Below are positions 51,749 through 61,690 of a stretch of DNA of 64,000 nucleotides, piece by piece. The stretch is from assembly GCA_943789335.1 (NCBI GenBank), contig CALSTS010000008.1, forward strand, positions 1 to 64,000, written 5' to 3'. How positions within the stretch are numbered: position 1 is the stretch's first letter; every line of letters starts with the position of its first letter. The notes under the pieces were generated by a model that saw only the letters and a program-made list of their open reading frames with translations, made no database searches and had not been told where the DNA came from. The position numbers were made by a program, and so were the translations under genes. This DNA comes from an uncultured Pseudomonadales bacterium (GTDB lineage Bacteria > Pseudomonadota > Gammaproteobacteria > Pseudomonadales > Pseudohongiellaceae).

Positions 51749-52531
51749 TTATCGAGTTATGCCTTTGGTCGATGCAAGAACTGAATCTACCAAAACCTGA
51801 ATTTCAGGATGTTCATCAACCATCTTTTGAATTTCAGCTAAAGCCTGATCAGTCGTTTTGCCATCACGATAAAGAATTTTATAGGCTTGTCGAATTGCTC
51901 TAATCGCCTCTTTACTAAAGCCTCTACGTTCTAATCCAGTACTATTTACCCCTCTTGCCGTGGGCGGAGTTCCATTGACGATGATATAAGCTGGAACATC
52001 CATATTGACATGAGTTAAGCCGCCTATGAAGCTATGAGCGCCAATTTTTAAGAATTGGTAAACTCCGGAAAAGCCGGCCAGAATTGCCCAATCACCAACC
52101 TCTACATGGCCACTGACCGCAGCATTATTTGAAAAAATAGTGTGATTCCCAATAATGCAATCGTGCGCTACGTGCGTATAAGGCATAAATAAATTATCCG
52201 ACCCTATACGAGTTATGCCACCTCCTACGTCTGTGCCACGATGTATAGTAGCGCCTTCTCTAATTGTATTATTGTCCCCTATTTCAAGCAGGCTAGCTTC
52301 ACCCTGATATTTCAAATCAGAGGGATCTTCACCCACGGAAGAAAACTGAAAAATCTGATTACCTTTACCTAATTTAGTGTTTGATCTGATAACGACATGA
52401 GAAGCAATTTTGCAATCATCACCTATAACAACATCAGGGCCAATAATACTCCATGGGCCAATCTCAACATTACTACCAATTGTAGCTGTCGGGTCGATGA
52501 TCGGGTCTCTAGCTCCTGCATTAATGCTCAT
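51749..52531 (-). CDS. lpxA: UDP-N-acetylglucosamine O-acyltransferase
   Basis: LpxA starts lipid A synthesis by adding a 3-hydroxyacyl chain. The 260-residue left-handed beta-helix has the hexapeptide repeats and the catalytic His123 in VAHDCIIGNH, with His142 in SGHVEV. At the place of the E. coli His160 (VHQF) it reads Tyr158 (VYQF). The ruler region has NGTPPTARGVN, which differs from the E. coli form. The C-terminal helices (GFSKEAIRAIRQAYKIL) are typical. It lies between fabZ and lpxB, the normal order. Confidence 0.95.
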   Translation of the reverse strand: MSINAGARDPIIDPTATIGSNVEIGPWSIIGPDVVIGDDCKIASHVVIRSNTKLGKGNQIFQFSSVGEDPSDLKYQGEASLLEIGDNNTIREGATIHRGTDVGGGITRIGSDNLFMPYTHVAHDCIIGNHTIFSNNAAVSGHVEVGDWAILAGFSGVYQFLKIGAHSFIGGLTHVNMDVPAYIIVNGTPPTARGVNSTGLERRGFSKEAIRAIRQAYKILYRDGKTTDQALAEIQKMVDEHPEIQVLVDSVLASTKGITR

Positions 52532-52548
52532 AGATATACCGGCAAAGA

Positions 52549-52986
52549 CTATTCTTGTCGTTCAGCACAAAGTATTACTGCTGAACTAACTAGCCCGCCA
52601 TCAACGCTTGCTTTACATTGGAATTTATAAATCCCACGTTTCACTGTCAATATCTCAGACTCTAAAATCAATTGATCGCCAGGCACTACTGGTTTTTTGA
52701 AGCGCACATCGTTGGCACCAACAAAATAGTAAAGATAGCCATCTCGAGGTTTTTTCTCTTGGCTTTTGAAGCCCAGAACACCTGATGCTTGAGCCATAGC
52801 TTCTATAATTAAAACACCTGGCATAATTGGTTTATTTGGGAAATGCCCAAGAAAAAACTCTTCATTTGTAGTGACATTCTTATATGCCTTAATGTATTTA
52901 TTAGGCTCTAATTCCAATACCCTATCCACAAGCAAGAAAGGATAGCGCTGCGGCAAGTATTCTTTAACTTCTTCAATAATCATCAT
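52549..52986 (-). CDS. fabZ: 3-hydroxyacyl-ACP dehydratase FabZ
   Basis: The 145-residue hotdog-fold enzyme dehydrates 3-hydroxyacyl-ACP, the same substrate pool that LpxA and LpxD draw on. Visible are [17 protein letters not shown], the catalytic His of [14 protein letters not shown], Glu in [13 protein letters not shown], and [12 protein letters not shown]-like residues. Length equals the E. coli enzyme (151). It lies between lpxD and lpxA. Confidence 0.96.
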   Translation of the reverse strand: MMIIEEVKEYLPQRYPFLLVDRVLELEPNKYIKAYKNVTTNEEFFLGHFPNKPIMPGVLIIEAMAQASGVLGFKSQEKKPRDGYLYYFVGANDVRFKKPVVPGDQLILESEILTVKRGIYKFQCKASVDGGLVSSAVILCAERQE

Positions 52987-53010
52987 AATTTTACTACCTT
53001 AACGAACGAA

Positions 53011-54036
53011 CTATTCGATTCCATTTTTTGTCTTCTGCAAACGCTTAGCCAGTTTGTCAAGTTGACGAAAACGCACTATATTTTTTTTCCACTCAGCGGT
53101 ACTTGAAAGACCAGTCCCCGAAGAATAGCTCCCAGCCTCTCTAATAGATTGATTAACTAAAGACATGGCGGTTACTGTCACGTTGTCAGTAATTTCTACG
53201 TGATTGATAATCCCTACAGCACCGGCAATCACGCAATTTTTACCAATCTTCACACTGCCCGCGATAGCACTACAACCACAAATGACTGTATCTTTACCAA
53301 CGACGACATTGTGAGCTATCTGCACCTGATTATCTATCTTTACCCCATTACCAATAACAGTATCGTCAAGAGCCCCTCTATCTATACAAGTATTTGCTCC
53401 AATCTCGACATCATCACCAATGACTACCCTACCAAGCTGAGCAATTTTTAAATATTCCCCACCTTCTTGGGCAAATCCAAAGCCATCACTACCGATAACG
53501 ACGCCTACATAAATATGCGCCCTTTTTCCTATTTTTGTAGCATGTGCAATGTGTACATTAGCATCAATCCGACTTGCTTCACCTATTTCAGAGCCGGCTT
53601 CTATAATCGTATTCGACGCAATACTCACATCATCAGCAATGATTACATTAGCAGCGATTAAAACATTTTCGCCTATGCTTACATTAGCACCTAATTTTGC
53701 AGAAGAGTGAATTTTTGCACTTTTGGCAACTCCTTTTTCTAAAGGCGGTTCTAACATAAATAAGTGAGAAGCTCGCGCATAAGAAATATAGGGGTTATCC
53801 GAAATGAGCTTATTACCAGGATAACTTTCAGCCATTTCTTGTGACAGAATTAATGCTGAAGCCTTGGTATTAAGCAAATCCTTAAAATAGCGAGGGTTAT
53901 GATAAAAACTTAAATCGCCAGTTCCAGCTGACTGCAATGTGGCTAAAGCATATATTTTAGCTGTAGGGTCTCCAACCAACTCGGCTTTAAGCAGAGAGGC
54001 TAGAGTCGCTAGATCATAAGGAGGAGAATTAGACAC
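53011..54036 (-). CDS. lpxD: UDP-3-O-acylglucosamine N-acyltransferase LpxD
   Basis: LpxD adds the second acyl chain of lipid A precursors. The 341-residue protein has an N-terminal uridine-binding domain (LATLQSAGTGDLSFYHNPRYFKDL) and a left-handed beta-helix of hexapeptide repeats with the catalytic His in QIAHNVVVG and IAGAVGIINHVEI. The C-terminal helix is basic (RQLDKLAKRLQKTKN). It lies between skp and fabZ; length equals E. coli (341). Confidence 0.96.
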   Translation of the reverse strand: MSNSPPYDLATLASLLKAELVGDPTAKIYALATLQSAGTGDLSFYHNPRYFKDLLNTKASALILSQEMAESYPGNKLISDNPYISYARASHLFMLEPPLEKGVAKSAKIHSSAKLGANVSIGENVLIAANVIIADDVSIASNTIIEAGSEIGEASRIDANVHIAHATKIGKRAHIYVGVVIGSDGFGFAQEGGEYLKIAQLGRVVIGDDVEIGANTCIDRGALDDTVIGNGVKIDNQVQIAHNVVVGKDTVICGCSAIAGSVKIGKNCVIAGAVGIINHVEITDNVTVTAMSLVNQSIREAGSYSSGTGLSSTAEWKKNIVRFRQLDKLAKRLQKTKNGIE

Positions 54037-54064
54037 ACTGTTTTATTACAGGTCTACTGCAGAG

Positions 54065-54592
54065 CTATTGCTGCTCATTCAGTTTTTCAGTCACCTTAGC
54101 TGTGATATCCAAGGCCCCTTTATAGAATAACGCTACTTCGGCTCTTAACACTACGTCGTAATCTTCATCTTCTACAACGTCACTAATTGCCTGAATCAAG
54201 TTGGAAGAATAAGTTTGTTCAAATATTTCACGCCTTTGCTGAACGATTGACTCTACACGCTGCTCCAAATATTGATATTGCACCCCAATTTCTTCAAGCT
54301 CAGCAACAATATCTCTTTGCTCAGCGTCGCTAAGAACTTCAGCGTCAATAGATAAGCGCTCCTGTAAAGCTGAGCCTTCCTCAGCTAGCTCTCTTATTCT
54401 GGCTGAATCTTCCTCAGTTTCTATGGATAATTGATCCTGCACAGCTGCAGCCAATTCAGAATTATATAAAGCAGCAGCCATATCTAAAATAGCGATCTTT
54501 GGGCTAGCTGTTAAAGCTTGGTCTTGAGCAAATACACTGCTGGCAAAACTTAATCCAATTACTGCAATATAAAGTACAATGTTTTTCTTCAT
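54065..54592 (-). CDS. skp: Periplasmic chaperone Skp/OmpH
   Basis: From the Met at 54592 the protein has a Sec signal peptide (MKKNIVLYIAVIGLSFASSVFA, cut before QDQ). A short strand KIAILDMAAALYNSE and then the long helical tentacles (SALQERLSIDAEVLSDAEQRDI to IVQQRREIFEQTY) match the Skp pattern. Skp carries unfolded outer-membrane proteins to BamA, its upstream neighbour. The ATG at 54622 would add ten residues before the signal and is less likely; AGGTG precedes the chosen start. It is basic at the N-terminus and acidic over the helices. Confidence 0.9.
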   Translation of the reverse strand: MKKNIVLYIAVIGLSFASSVFAQDQALTASPKIAILDMAAALYNSELAAAVQDQLSIETEEDSARIRELAEEGSALQERLSIDAEVLSDAEQRDIVAELEEIGVQYQYLEQRVESIVQQRREIFEQTYSSNLIQAISDVVEDEDYDVVLRAEVALFYKGALDITAKVTEKLNEQQ

Positions 54593-54667
54593 TTTAATCA
54601 CACCTAAATTAAATACACCCAACTTGAAATCCGACTAATCTTGATTCTTTTATTTTTTAAATATTTT

Positions 54668-57400
54668 CTAGAAAGTTCCACCAATATCAAATTGAAATAC
54701 TTCCTCCTCGTCAATGATACTGCTATTGAACGGTTTAGCAAGGCTAAAGGTCATTAGGCCCATCATCCCCGTAAACCAGCTCACAGATAAACCTGCTGAG
54801 TATCTGACTTCATCTAAGGTGAAATCAGAACAATTATTATTAGCAATTTGCCTATCAGAGCAATAACTTGAAAACACATTTCCGGCATCTAGAAATACAC
54901 TCGACCGAATCGTGTTTCTAGATTCCAAAGGCCCTAATGGGAATATTATCTCTGCTGTACCAGTGAGCTGAACGTTACCACCAAATGGCTGAGGGCGGCC
55001 AAAACTGAGCGATCGAGTTTCTAATTCATTCTCATATACGGGTTTGCCTGTCGCATCAAAAACCGGATTACCACTCGCATCAAGCACTTGGGACCGCCTA
55101 TAGGCTTTTTCAGAGTCAAATGTAAACTGTGCATTACCAAAAAAATCTAATATTAAATTTCCTTGGCTATCTCGCAATAACTCTGTTGGCTCCTCACGAT
55201 AAAGAACAGCATCTGTGCTTCTTGGGCCCAAGGTGTTTCTTTCAAAACCTCGAATCGTACCTTGACCTCCAGCATAGAAGTTCCTAAAAAAAGGCAGTTG
55301 TTCTGTCCCACCATAACCATTTCCGTAACCAAAAGTCCCTTCTAGATGAAAAACCCAAGCCGAAGATAAAAATGGCAATAAATTATTCATAGGCAAAAAG
55401 GTTTCGCCAAACAATCGCATCTTATAAAAAGCTAATTGACTCCCCGGCACAGCAAACTCAACGGACAAGGACTGCTGACTTCCTCCTGTAGGGAAAATAC
55501 CTGGCTGTAGCAGATTATTTCTTCTCCAATCTACTGTTAATGTAAGATCAATAAATGAATCACCTTCTCGGTCCAGAAAGCCTGGAATTATTTCTCTAAA
55601 CGCAGTATTAGGAAGAGATGAAAGTGGCGCTATTACCGCATCAGAAATTGGGAATACTGTTCCAGAAACAGGATCGGTAAACTCTCTCAATCGAGCCGGC
55701 TCTACCAAGAAGCTGTTAATAGTTGGATCTAATTTTGGGCTGCCTTCTATCTCTTGAACTGGACCAAATCCAGTTTCAATTTCAGTACTTGTTAGGCCTA
55801 AAGCAAAGGTCAAGAATTGCGTTTCATTGATCGGATACCCAAAACTCATGTTAGCATTAGCTTGGTTGGTGCTATAGGCCGTAAGATTCAACTCGGCATA
55901 GTCTGATGAAGTATATGACAATCCAAATCCGCGGCTCACACCATCAACAGTATAAAATGGGTCAGAGTATGAGAATTGATATCTGGTCGAAAAAGCATTG
56001 GTACTTATACCAACCCCCACCTGCTTACCTGTACCTAGAAAGTTTCCTTCCTGTAGATCCGCGCTTAAGCTCAAACCTTGCACTTGGGCGTAACCTACGG
56101 AAAAATTTATTGATCCGGATAATTGCTCTTCAACAGAAAAATCCACATCAACCTGGTCAGTTACTCCCCCCACCTCTGACGTTTCATATTCAACTGATGA
56201 AAAATAACCTAGGCGTTCTAGTCTAACTTTCGATTGCTCAATAGCATTTGCAGAAGCTGGAGCCCCTTCCATCTGTCGCATTTGCTGCCTTAAGACTTCA
56301 TCAATAGTTCTGGTATTCCCATTAAAACTAATTCTGTTTACATAGGTTCTATTTCCGGGCACCACAAAAAATGTAACATCAACTGTTCCTTCATCTTCAT
56401 TAATTAGAGGGACTCCATCAACTTCTGCAAAAAAGTAACCTCTGTTGCTTAAGGTGGTAGTCATGGCTTCGGCTATTTGAGTCACTAAGATTTGAGAAAA
56501 TACTTGCTCAGGCTGTATAAAGGAGGCTAGTTGGTTTAAGAAAATTTCTGACCGAACTAAATCACCGGCAAGAGAAACATCGTTAATCCTGTATATTTCG
56601 CCTTCATCTACATTGATAGTGATATAGATCTGATCACGATTAGGTGAAAGCGAAACGACGGGCAACGTAATATTAAAATTTACATAGCCCTGATCCATAT
56701 AAAACGATTGTAAATTTTCTAGATCTCCGGTAATTGCTTCACGAGAATAACGGTCATCGCCCGTAATAAAAGAAATGAAATGCGTCTCTTTCAACTCAAA
56801 TAATTCAAGCAGCTCTTCATCGCTAAAGGCTTCATTCCCTACAATGTTAATATGTATAATTTTTGATGGATCACCTTCTGTAATATTAATTTGTAACCCA
56901 ACACGATTTCGTTCCTGCGGCTCGATTTCCAGCTCCACCGTAGCGCCATAAAGCCCCTGAGCAACATATTGGCTTTCCATGGCAATTTGCAAACCTTCTA
57001 ACACTGACGGATCAAATAATTCTCCTACAGATAAACCCAAGCTATTAATATTATCCATTAATACGTCTTCAGGAATTGCATCACTACCTTCAATAACGAC
57101 ACTACTGATAGACGGTCTTTCTGTAACGTTAATAATAAGCTCGTTATTATTCCCCTGTGTAACCTCAACATCTTCAAAGGAACTTGTCGCCATCAGGTTG
57201 CGAATTATTTCAGCTATATCAGCTTGAGTGATCTCATCACCTATATTCACGTTCAAGGCACTAAAAATTGTGGTGGAAGAAACACGCTGGAGGTTTTCTA
57301 AATATATTTCAGAAACAACAAAGCTTTGCGCGAAAACAGAAATGGGGAAAGAGTATGAGAACAATCCACATAATAAAAAACGACGAAAAAATCTAAGCAT
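54668..57400 (-). CDS. bamA: Outer-membrane assembly factor BamA
   Basis: BamA inserts beta-barrel proteins into the outer membrane. The 910 residues have a signal peptide (FLLCGLFSYSFPISVFAQ), five POTRA domains (units with FEDVEVTQGNN, GYFFAEVDGVPLINEDEG, VNRISFNGNTRT) and a 16-strand barrel ending in FDIGGTF. The conserved loop-6 motif TIRGFERNT is present. It is about 100 residues longer than E. coli BamA (810), with extra length in the barrel loops, mainly around loop 4 and after the RGF motif. skp follows and rseP precedes, as in E. coli. Confidence 0.96.
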   Translation of the reverse strand: MLRFFRRFLLCGLFSYSFPISVFAQSFVVSEIYLENLQRVSSTTIFSALNVNIGDEITQADIAEIIRNLMATSSFEDVEVTQGNNNELIINVTERPSISSVVIEGSDAIPEDVLMDNINSLGLSVGELFDPSVLEGLQIAMESQYVAQGLYGATVELEIEPQERNRVGLQINITEGDPSKIIHINIVGNEAFSDEELLELFELKETHFISFITGDDRYSREAITGDLENLQSFYMDQGYVNFNITLPVVSLSPNRDQIYITINVDEGEIYRINDVSLAGDLVRSEIFLNQLASFIQPEQVFSQILVTQIAEAMTTTLSNRGYFFAEVDGVPLINEDEGTVDVTFFVVPGNRTYVNRISFNGNTRTIDEVLRQQMRQMEGAPASANAIEQSKVRLERLGYFSSVEYETSEVGGVTDQVDVDFSVEEQLSGSINFSVGYAQVQGLSLSADLQEGNFLGTGKQVGVGISTNAFSTRYQFSYSDPFYTVDGVSRGFGLSYTSSDYAELNLTAYSTNQANANMSFGYPINETQFLTFALGLTSTEIETGFGPVQEIEGSPKLDPTINSFLVEPARLREFTDPVSGTVFPISDAVIAPLSSLPNTAFREIIPGFLDREGDSFIDLTLTVDWRRNNLLQPGIFPTGGSQQSLSVEFAVPGSQLAFYKMRLFGETFLPMNNLLPFLSSAWVFHLEGTFGYGNGYGGTEQLPFFRNFYAGGQGTIRGFERNTLGPRSTDAVLYREEPTELLRDSQGNLILDFFGNAQFTFDSEKAYRRSQVLDASGNPVFDATGKPVYENELETRSLSFGRPQPFGGNVQLTGTAEIIFPLGPLESRNTIRSSVFLDAGNVFSSYCSDRQIANNNCSDFTLDEVRYSAGLSVSWFTGMMGLMTFSLAKPFNSSIIDEEEVFQFDIGGTF

Positions 57401-57431
57401 AATTAAAAATCTTATATCCAGGCATTTGCAA

Positions 57432-58811
57432 CTAAAGTAACCGGTTTATATCGTTATAGAATGCAATAAACATAATAGAAACAATTAAAAATATCCCTAA
57501 CTGCATTCCCATTGCTTGAACTTTTTCTGGTACCGGACGTCGGATAAGCGCTTCAATCAGGTAGTACAATAAATGCCCCCCGTCTAACACCGGGATTGGC
57601 AATAAGTTCAAAATGCCCAAGCTAACACTCAAAACCGCGAGAAAGCTTAGATAGTATTCAAAGCCAAAAGTTGCAGTTTGGCCTGCAACTTGTGCAATTG
57701 TTATAGGCCCACTTAAATTTTCTACTGAAATTAAGCCCACAATCATTTTCTTGATGGAATCAAGTATAAAGATGCCATTATTCCAGGTCTCTGCAAAAGC
57801 ATAAGGCAAAGCATTGAAAGCTGAATAGCGTACCGATCTGTTCATGTCTTCAGGTAAAGTAGGCATAACTTCTGGCACTGAAACACCAGCACCAATATAG
57901 CCAGTTTGATCGCCATTATTATCGATGCTCAGCTCTGGTCTGAGTGTTAAATCGAGAATGCGCCCCTGTCTGAGCACTTGAATATACAAATCCTGCTCAG
58001 GATTTTTCCTAACTATATCTACCCAATGTAGCCAACCTGAAAGTTCTGTTTGATTAACGCTTAGAATTTCATCTTGAGATAGCAAGCCCGCTTGTTCAGC
58101 CCGCCCCTCAGAAACAATCTCTCCAATAGTTGCAGGAATATCCAAACGATAAGGAATAATGCCCAATGCGCCTAAGACATTAGGTTCAGCCTCATTAACT
58201 AACCAACGCTCAATACGGATACTGGCATTGTTGATCAAATCACTGCCTGGTGAGACGTAACTTAAATCGAGATCTCCACTTTCCCCCAGCCTTTCAAGCA
58301 AAGCAATTCTCACTTCCTGCCAAGTTCTAGTTTGATCACCATCTACACTAATTATCTCATCGCCACGTTGTAATCCAACCAAGGCAACAGATGAGTTTTC
58401 TTCAATATTGCCGATAACAGGTGCAACCCCGCTAACACCAGTCATAAACATTAGCCAATAAAGTGCAACAGCCAACAATAAATTAGCAAAAGGGCCAGCT
58501 GCAACAATCGCAGTTTTTTGGCCTAATGTTTTATGGTTAAAAGCTAAAGGTTTTTCATCCTCACTAATTTCGCTCTCACGCTCGCCAAACATCTTCACAT
58601 AGCCGCCTAATGGCAAAATTGCAATACAATATTCAGTATCACCCCTATACCAGCTAAACAGAGACTTTCCAAAGCCGATAGAAAAGCATTCTATTTTTAC
58701 CCCGCAACGTTTAGCCACCCAATAATGACCAAACTCATGGATAGTCACTAAAATACCTAAAGTGACTAGTAAAGCTAGAACGTTAATTGAAATTGTTTGT
58801 AACATTTCCAT
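57432..58811 (-). CDS. rseP: Site-2 protease RseP
   Basis: The 459-residue membrane protease cuts RseA to release sigma E under envelope stress. The zinc motif HEFGH is in the first membrane helix (TLGILVTIHEFGHYWVAKR), two PDZ domains follow (VALVGLQRGDEIISVDG; GLLSQDEILSVNQTELSG), and the third helix has NLLPIPVLDGGHLLYYL with the Asp metal ligand. Length matches E. coli (450). It lies between dxr and bamA, as usual. Confidence 0.95.
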   Translation of the reverse strand: MEMLQTISINVLALLVTLGILVTIHEFGHYWVAKRCGVKIECFSIGFGKSLFSWYRGDTEYCIAILPLGGYVKMFGERESEISEDEKPLAFNHKTLGQKTAIVAAGPFANLLLAVALYWLMFMTGVSGVAPVIGNIEENSSVALVGLQRGDEIISVDGDQTRTWQEVRIALLERLGESGDLDLSYVSPGSDLINNASIRIERWLVNEAEPNVLGALGIIPYRLDIPATIGEIVSEGRAEQAGLLSQDEILSVNQTELSGWLHWVDIVRKNPEQDLYIQVLRQGRILDLTLRPELSIDNNGDQTGYIGAGVSVPEVMPTLPEDMNRSVRYSAFNALPYAFAETWNNGIFILDSIKKMIVGLISVENLSGPITIAQVAGQTATFGFEYYLSFLAVLSVSLGILNLLPIPVLDGGHLLYYLIEALIRRPVPEKVQAMGMQLGIFLIVSIMFIAFYNDINRLL

Positions 58812-58893
58812 TTATATTATATTAATGCCTTGATATTGATGCCGTAATTCATATTGTTAGACGCATTTGTAACGCACATGTTGCAAAAAACAC

Positions 58894-60093
58894 TTACTCA
58901 GATGCAAACTTTTTAGCTAAAGATCTAGCCTTGTTATCTTCTTCCAGTATCTCTTCGATACTATTAACTACTCTGCGTTCTTGTTTATTCAAAACCTTTT
59001 CTATAATAACAGGAATTTGGGTGAAACTGACCTCTCTTTGCAGAAATGCTGCAACTGCAACTTCATTTGCGGCATTCAGGATTATTGGCGCAGAATCATT
59101 CGATAAAGCTGATTCTCGACCTAAACGCAAACAAGGAAAATGCTCTTCATCAGCGGCTTGAAAATTTAGCTGCCCAATATCACAAAGATTTAATTCCTCA
59201 ACTCCAGATTCAATTCTGTCTGGCCACGCTAGACCATGAGCAATCGGCGTCCGCATATCAGGGTTGCCTAATTGAGCTAATACAGAACCATCCAGGTAAT
59301 ACACCATGGAATGTATAACGCTCTGCGGATGAATTAACACATCGATATGCTCTGCTGGTAGATCAAATAAAATACTCGCTTCAATCAGCTCTAAAGCCTT
59401 ATTCAGCATTGTTGCCGAATCAACTGATATCTTCGGCCCCATACTCCAATTAGGATGTTTGCAAGCTTGTTCCGGCGTGACCTGTGCTAATTCAGCTAAA
59501 GTGTTATTTAAGAATGGGCCGCCAGAAGCTGTTAAAACAATTTTGTTTACACCCTGACCTTGTTGCTTGGTGAACTGCGCCTGGCTATTAATGGGTAAGC
59601 ATTGAAAAATTGCATTATGTTCACTATCAATTGGAATAACCTGTGCGCCTGATTGCTCTATAAACTGCATAAATAACTTGCCGGCCATTACAAGCGCTTC
59701 TTTATTTGCCAGCAATACTTTCTTTCCAGTTTGAGCGGCACGAAGAGTTGGCAATAAGCCAGCGCCTCCAACTATCGCTGCCATAACGCAATCGACCTGC
59801 TCATGACCAGCAACAAAATTAAGACCTTCAATTCCATCTAGCACTTCTGCAGAAGACCCAGCATTAGAGAGTTTACTTTTTAATTCTTTAGCAGCGGTGC
59901 TATCCAGCATAACCGCATAAGCTGGCTGAAATTCCATACATTGTTGAAATAGCAAATCCACTTGGGATTTAGCCGTAAGTGCAAAAACATCATATTGCTC
60001 AGCATTAACTTTTATTACATTCAGCGTATTAACACCTATTGAGCCTGTAGAGCCCAATATGCATACTTTTTGTTTATGCTCTTCAGAAGACAT
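58894..60093 (-). CDS. dxr: 1-deoxy-D-xylulose 5-phosphate reductoisomerase
   Basis: Dxr makes methylerythritol phosphate from DXP using NADPH, the committed step of the MEP pathway. The 399-residue protein has the NADPH loop ILGSTGSIGVNTLNVI, LLANKEALVMAG, PIDSEHNAIFQ, LTASGGPF and the C-terminal HPQSVIHSMVYYLDGSVLAQLGNPDMRTPI. Length matches E. coli (398). It is followed by rseP (82-nt gap) and preceded by cdsA. Confidence 0.96.
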   Translation of the reverse strand: MSSEEHKQKVCILGSTGSIGVNTLNVIKVNAEQYDVFALTAKSQVDLLFQQCMEFQPAYAVMLDSTAAKELKSKLSNAGSSAEVLDGIEGLNFVAGHEQVDCVMAAIVGGAGLLPTLRAAQTGKKVLLANKEALVMAGKLFMQFIEQSGAQVIPIDSEHNAIFQCLPINSQAQFTKQQGQGVNKIVLTASGGPFLNNTLAELAQVTPEQACKHPNWSMGPKISVDSATMLNKALELIEASILFDLPAEHIDVLIHPQSVIHSMVYYLDGSVLAQLGNPDMRTPIAHGLAWPDRIESGVEELNLCDIGQLNFQAADEEHFPCLRLGRESALSNDSAPIILNAANEVAVAAFLQREVSFTQIPVIIEKVLNKQERRVVNSIEEILEEDNKARSLAKKFASE

Positions 60094-60099
60094 ATAAGA

Positions 60100-60915
60100 C
60101 TAATTAAAATAAACCAGTATTAACATGTACACCGGGGCTGTAGAGACAAGCCCATCTATTCTATCGAGGATGCCTCCATGCCCAGGTAATATATTGCCGC
60201 TATCTTTTAAGCCTCGAACACGTTTCAACATGCTTTCAAATAAATCGCCAATAACACTAAAAGAGGACACTAATAAAGGCAGGATCAAAAGCAAAAGCCA
60301 ATTAATTGCTTCTGCCTGTAAAGCGCTCTTAAGGACATAAAGAATACTCGCAATCAAAAAACAAGATATCAAACCGCCGATCACTCCTTCCCATGTTTTA
60401 TTTGGGCTAACGAGTTCAGCGAGTTTATGTTTACCAAATTTCTTACCCGAAAAATAAGCACCCACATCAGCGGCAGCGACTAATGTAATTAAGCTTAAGA
60501 AATTAAATGCAAAATCATCATTATTTCTTATATTAAGCAACACAAACCAACAAGGGATTAAAACCAGAAAACCTATAAGCCCAAGAACGAAAAAATTATT
60601 CCAGTGGTGGTTATAACGTGGATATGTGCAAATTAGAAATAAAGCAAACAGCCAGAAAACCAAACTTAAATTCAAAATGGCAACTATATGATTTTGCAAA
60701 CCTAAGTATGCCAACACACAAACAAGCATGAGCCCGAGGCAATATAAACCACGGCCAATGATATTCTTGATTCCTGCTAGCTTAGTCCATTCCCATGCGC
60801 CAATAAGCGTTACTAAACTTAAAAACAATGAAAACAACAAGGCATCAGTAAAAAACACTATTAGCAGCAGCGCTGACAAAAGTAAAATTGCAGTGATGAT
60901 TCTTTGGCCTAACAT
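60100..60915 (-). CDS. cdsA: Phosphatidate cytidylyltransferase CdsA
   Basis: The 271-residue membrane enzyme forms CDP-diacylglycerol, the precursor of all phospholipids. It has about eight hydrophobic helices, LGAWEWTKLAG-like sequence, and the signature SVIGDLFESMLKRVRGLKDSGNILPGHGGILDRIDGL at the C-terminus. Length is near E. coli (285). It ends 7 nt before dxr and starts 18 nt after uppS; these genes form one transcription unit. Confidence 0.94.
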   Translation of the reverse strand: MLGQRIITAILLLSALLLIVFFTDALLFSLFLSLVTLIGAWEWTKLAGIKNIIGRGLYCLGLMLVCVLAYLGLQNHIVAILNLSLVFWLFALFLICTYPRYNHHWNNFFVLGLIGFLVLIPCWFVLLNIRNNDDFAFNFLSLITLVAAADVGAYFSGKKFGKHKLAELVSPNKTWEGVIGGLISCFLIASILYVLKSALQAEAINWLLLLILPLLVSSFSVIGDLFESMLKRVRGLKDSGNILPGHGGILDRIDGLVSTAPVYMLILVYFN

Positions 60916-60932
60916 TTCAAGACTCTACCATG

Positions 60933-61667
60933 CTAGGACTCTACTTGTTCACTGACCATACCAAAGCGTCTTTGCCTTTTGGCATAATCGTCCAAAGCTA
61001 GGTCAAATTCTTTTTCCGAGAAATCCGGCCAAAATGTTTCTGTGAAATATAATTCTGTATAGGCAAACTGCCAAAGTAAAAAATTAGAAATTCGTTTTTC
61101 ACCCCCAGTTCTAATACACAAATCTGGCTCAGCAATATCTCCAAGCGAAACGTGTTTTTGCAACAACTCTTGGTTTATCTCTTCAATTTCCAGGCTTCCC
61201 CGCTTCACTTTTAAAGCGATCTCTTTTGTAGCATTTGCAATATCCCAGCGACCACCGTAATTTGCTGCAACATTGATCGTCAAACCTGTATTTTTTTTTG
61301 TCAGATCTTCTGTAATCTGCATTTGATTTCGTAGCTTTTGGGGGAATCGACTACGTTCACCGATAAAATTAATTCTTATGTTTCGCTCATGTAATTTATT
61401 AATTTCTCGTCTCTGTAGCACAGACAAAAAAAGCGCCATTAAACTGCTAACTTCTTTTTTAGGCCGCAACCAGTTTTCGCTACTAAATACAAACAACGTA
61501 AGATATTCAATCTCAAGATCTACGCAATAATTAGTAATACTACGCGCTTGCAAGGCGCCTTTACGATGCCCAGATAACTGAGAATTATTATTCTGTTTGG
61601 ACCAGCGATTATTGCCATCCATGATAATCGCAATATGGCGGGGTAATATTTTCTTATCTGCTGACAC
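60933..61667 (-). CDS. uppS: Undecaprenyl diphosphate synthase (UppS/IspU)
   Basis: The cis-prenyltransferase makes the C55 carrier used for peptidoglycan and by the PGT/Wzx/Wzy system of this window. The 244-residue protein has IAIIMDGNNRWSKQ (diphosphate-binding Asp), TLFVFSSENWLRP, NVAANYGGRWDI and the C-terminal PDLCIRTGGEKRISNFLLWQFAYTELYF. Length is near E. coli (253). It lies between frr and cdsA, the normal position. Confidence 0.96.
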   Translation of the reverse strand: MSADKKILPRHIAIIMDGNNRWSKQNNNSQLSGHRKGALQARSITNYCVDLEIEYLTLFVFSSENWLRPKKEVSSLMALFLSVLQRREINKLHERNIRINFIGERSRFPQKLRNQMQITEDLTKKNTGLTINVAANYGGRWDIANATKEIALKVKRGSLEIEEINQELLQKHVSLGDIAEPDLCIRTGGEKRISNFLLWQFAYTELYFTETFWPDFSEKEFDLALDDYAKRQRRFGMVSEQVES

Positions 61668-61690
61668 TAAGGGTCCACCTTAAACTTAAA

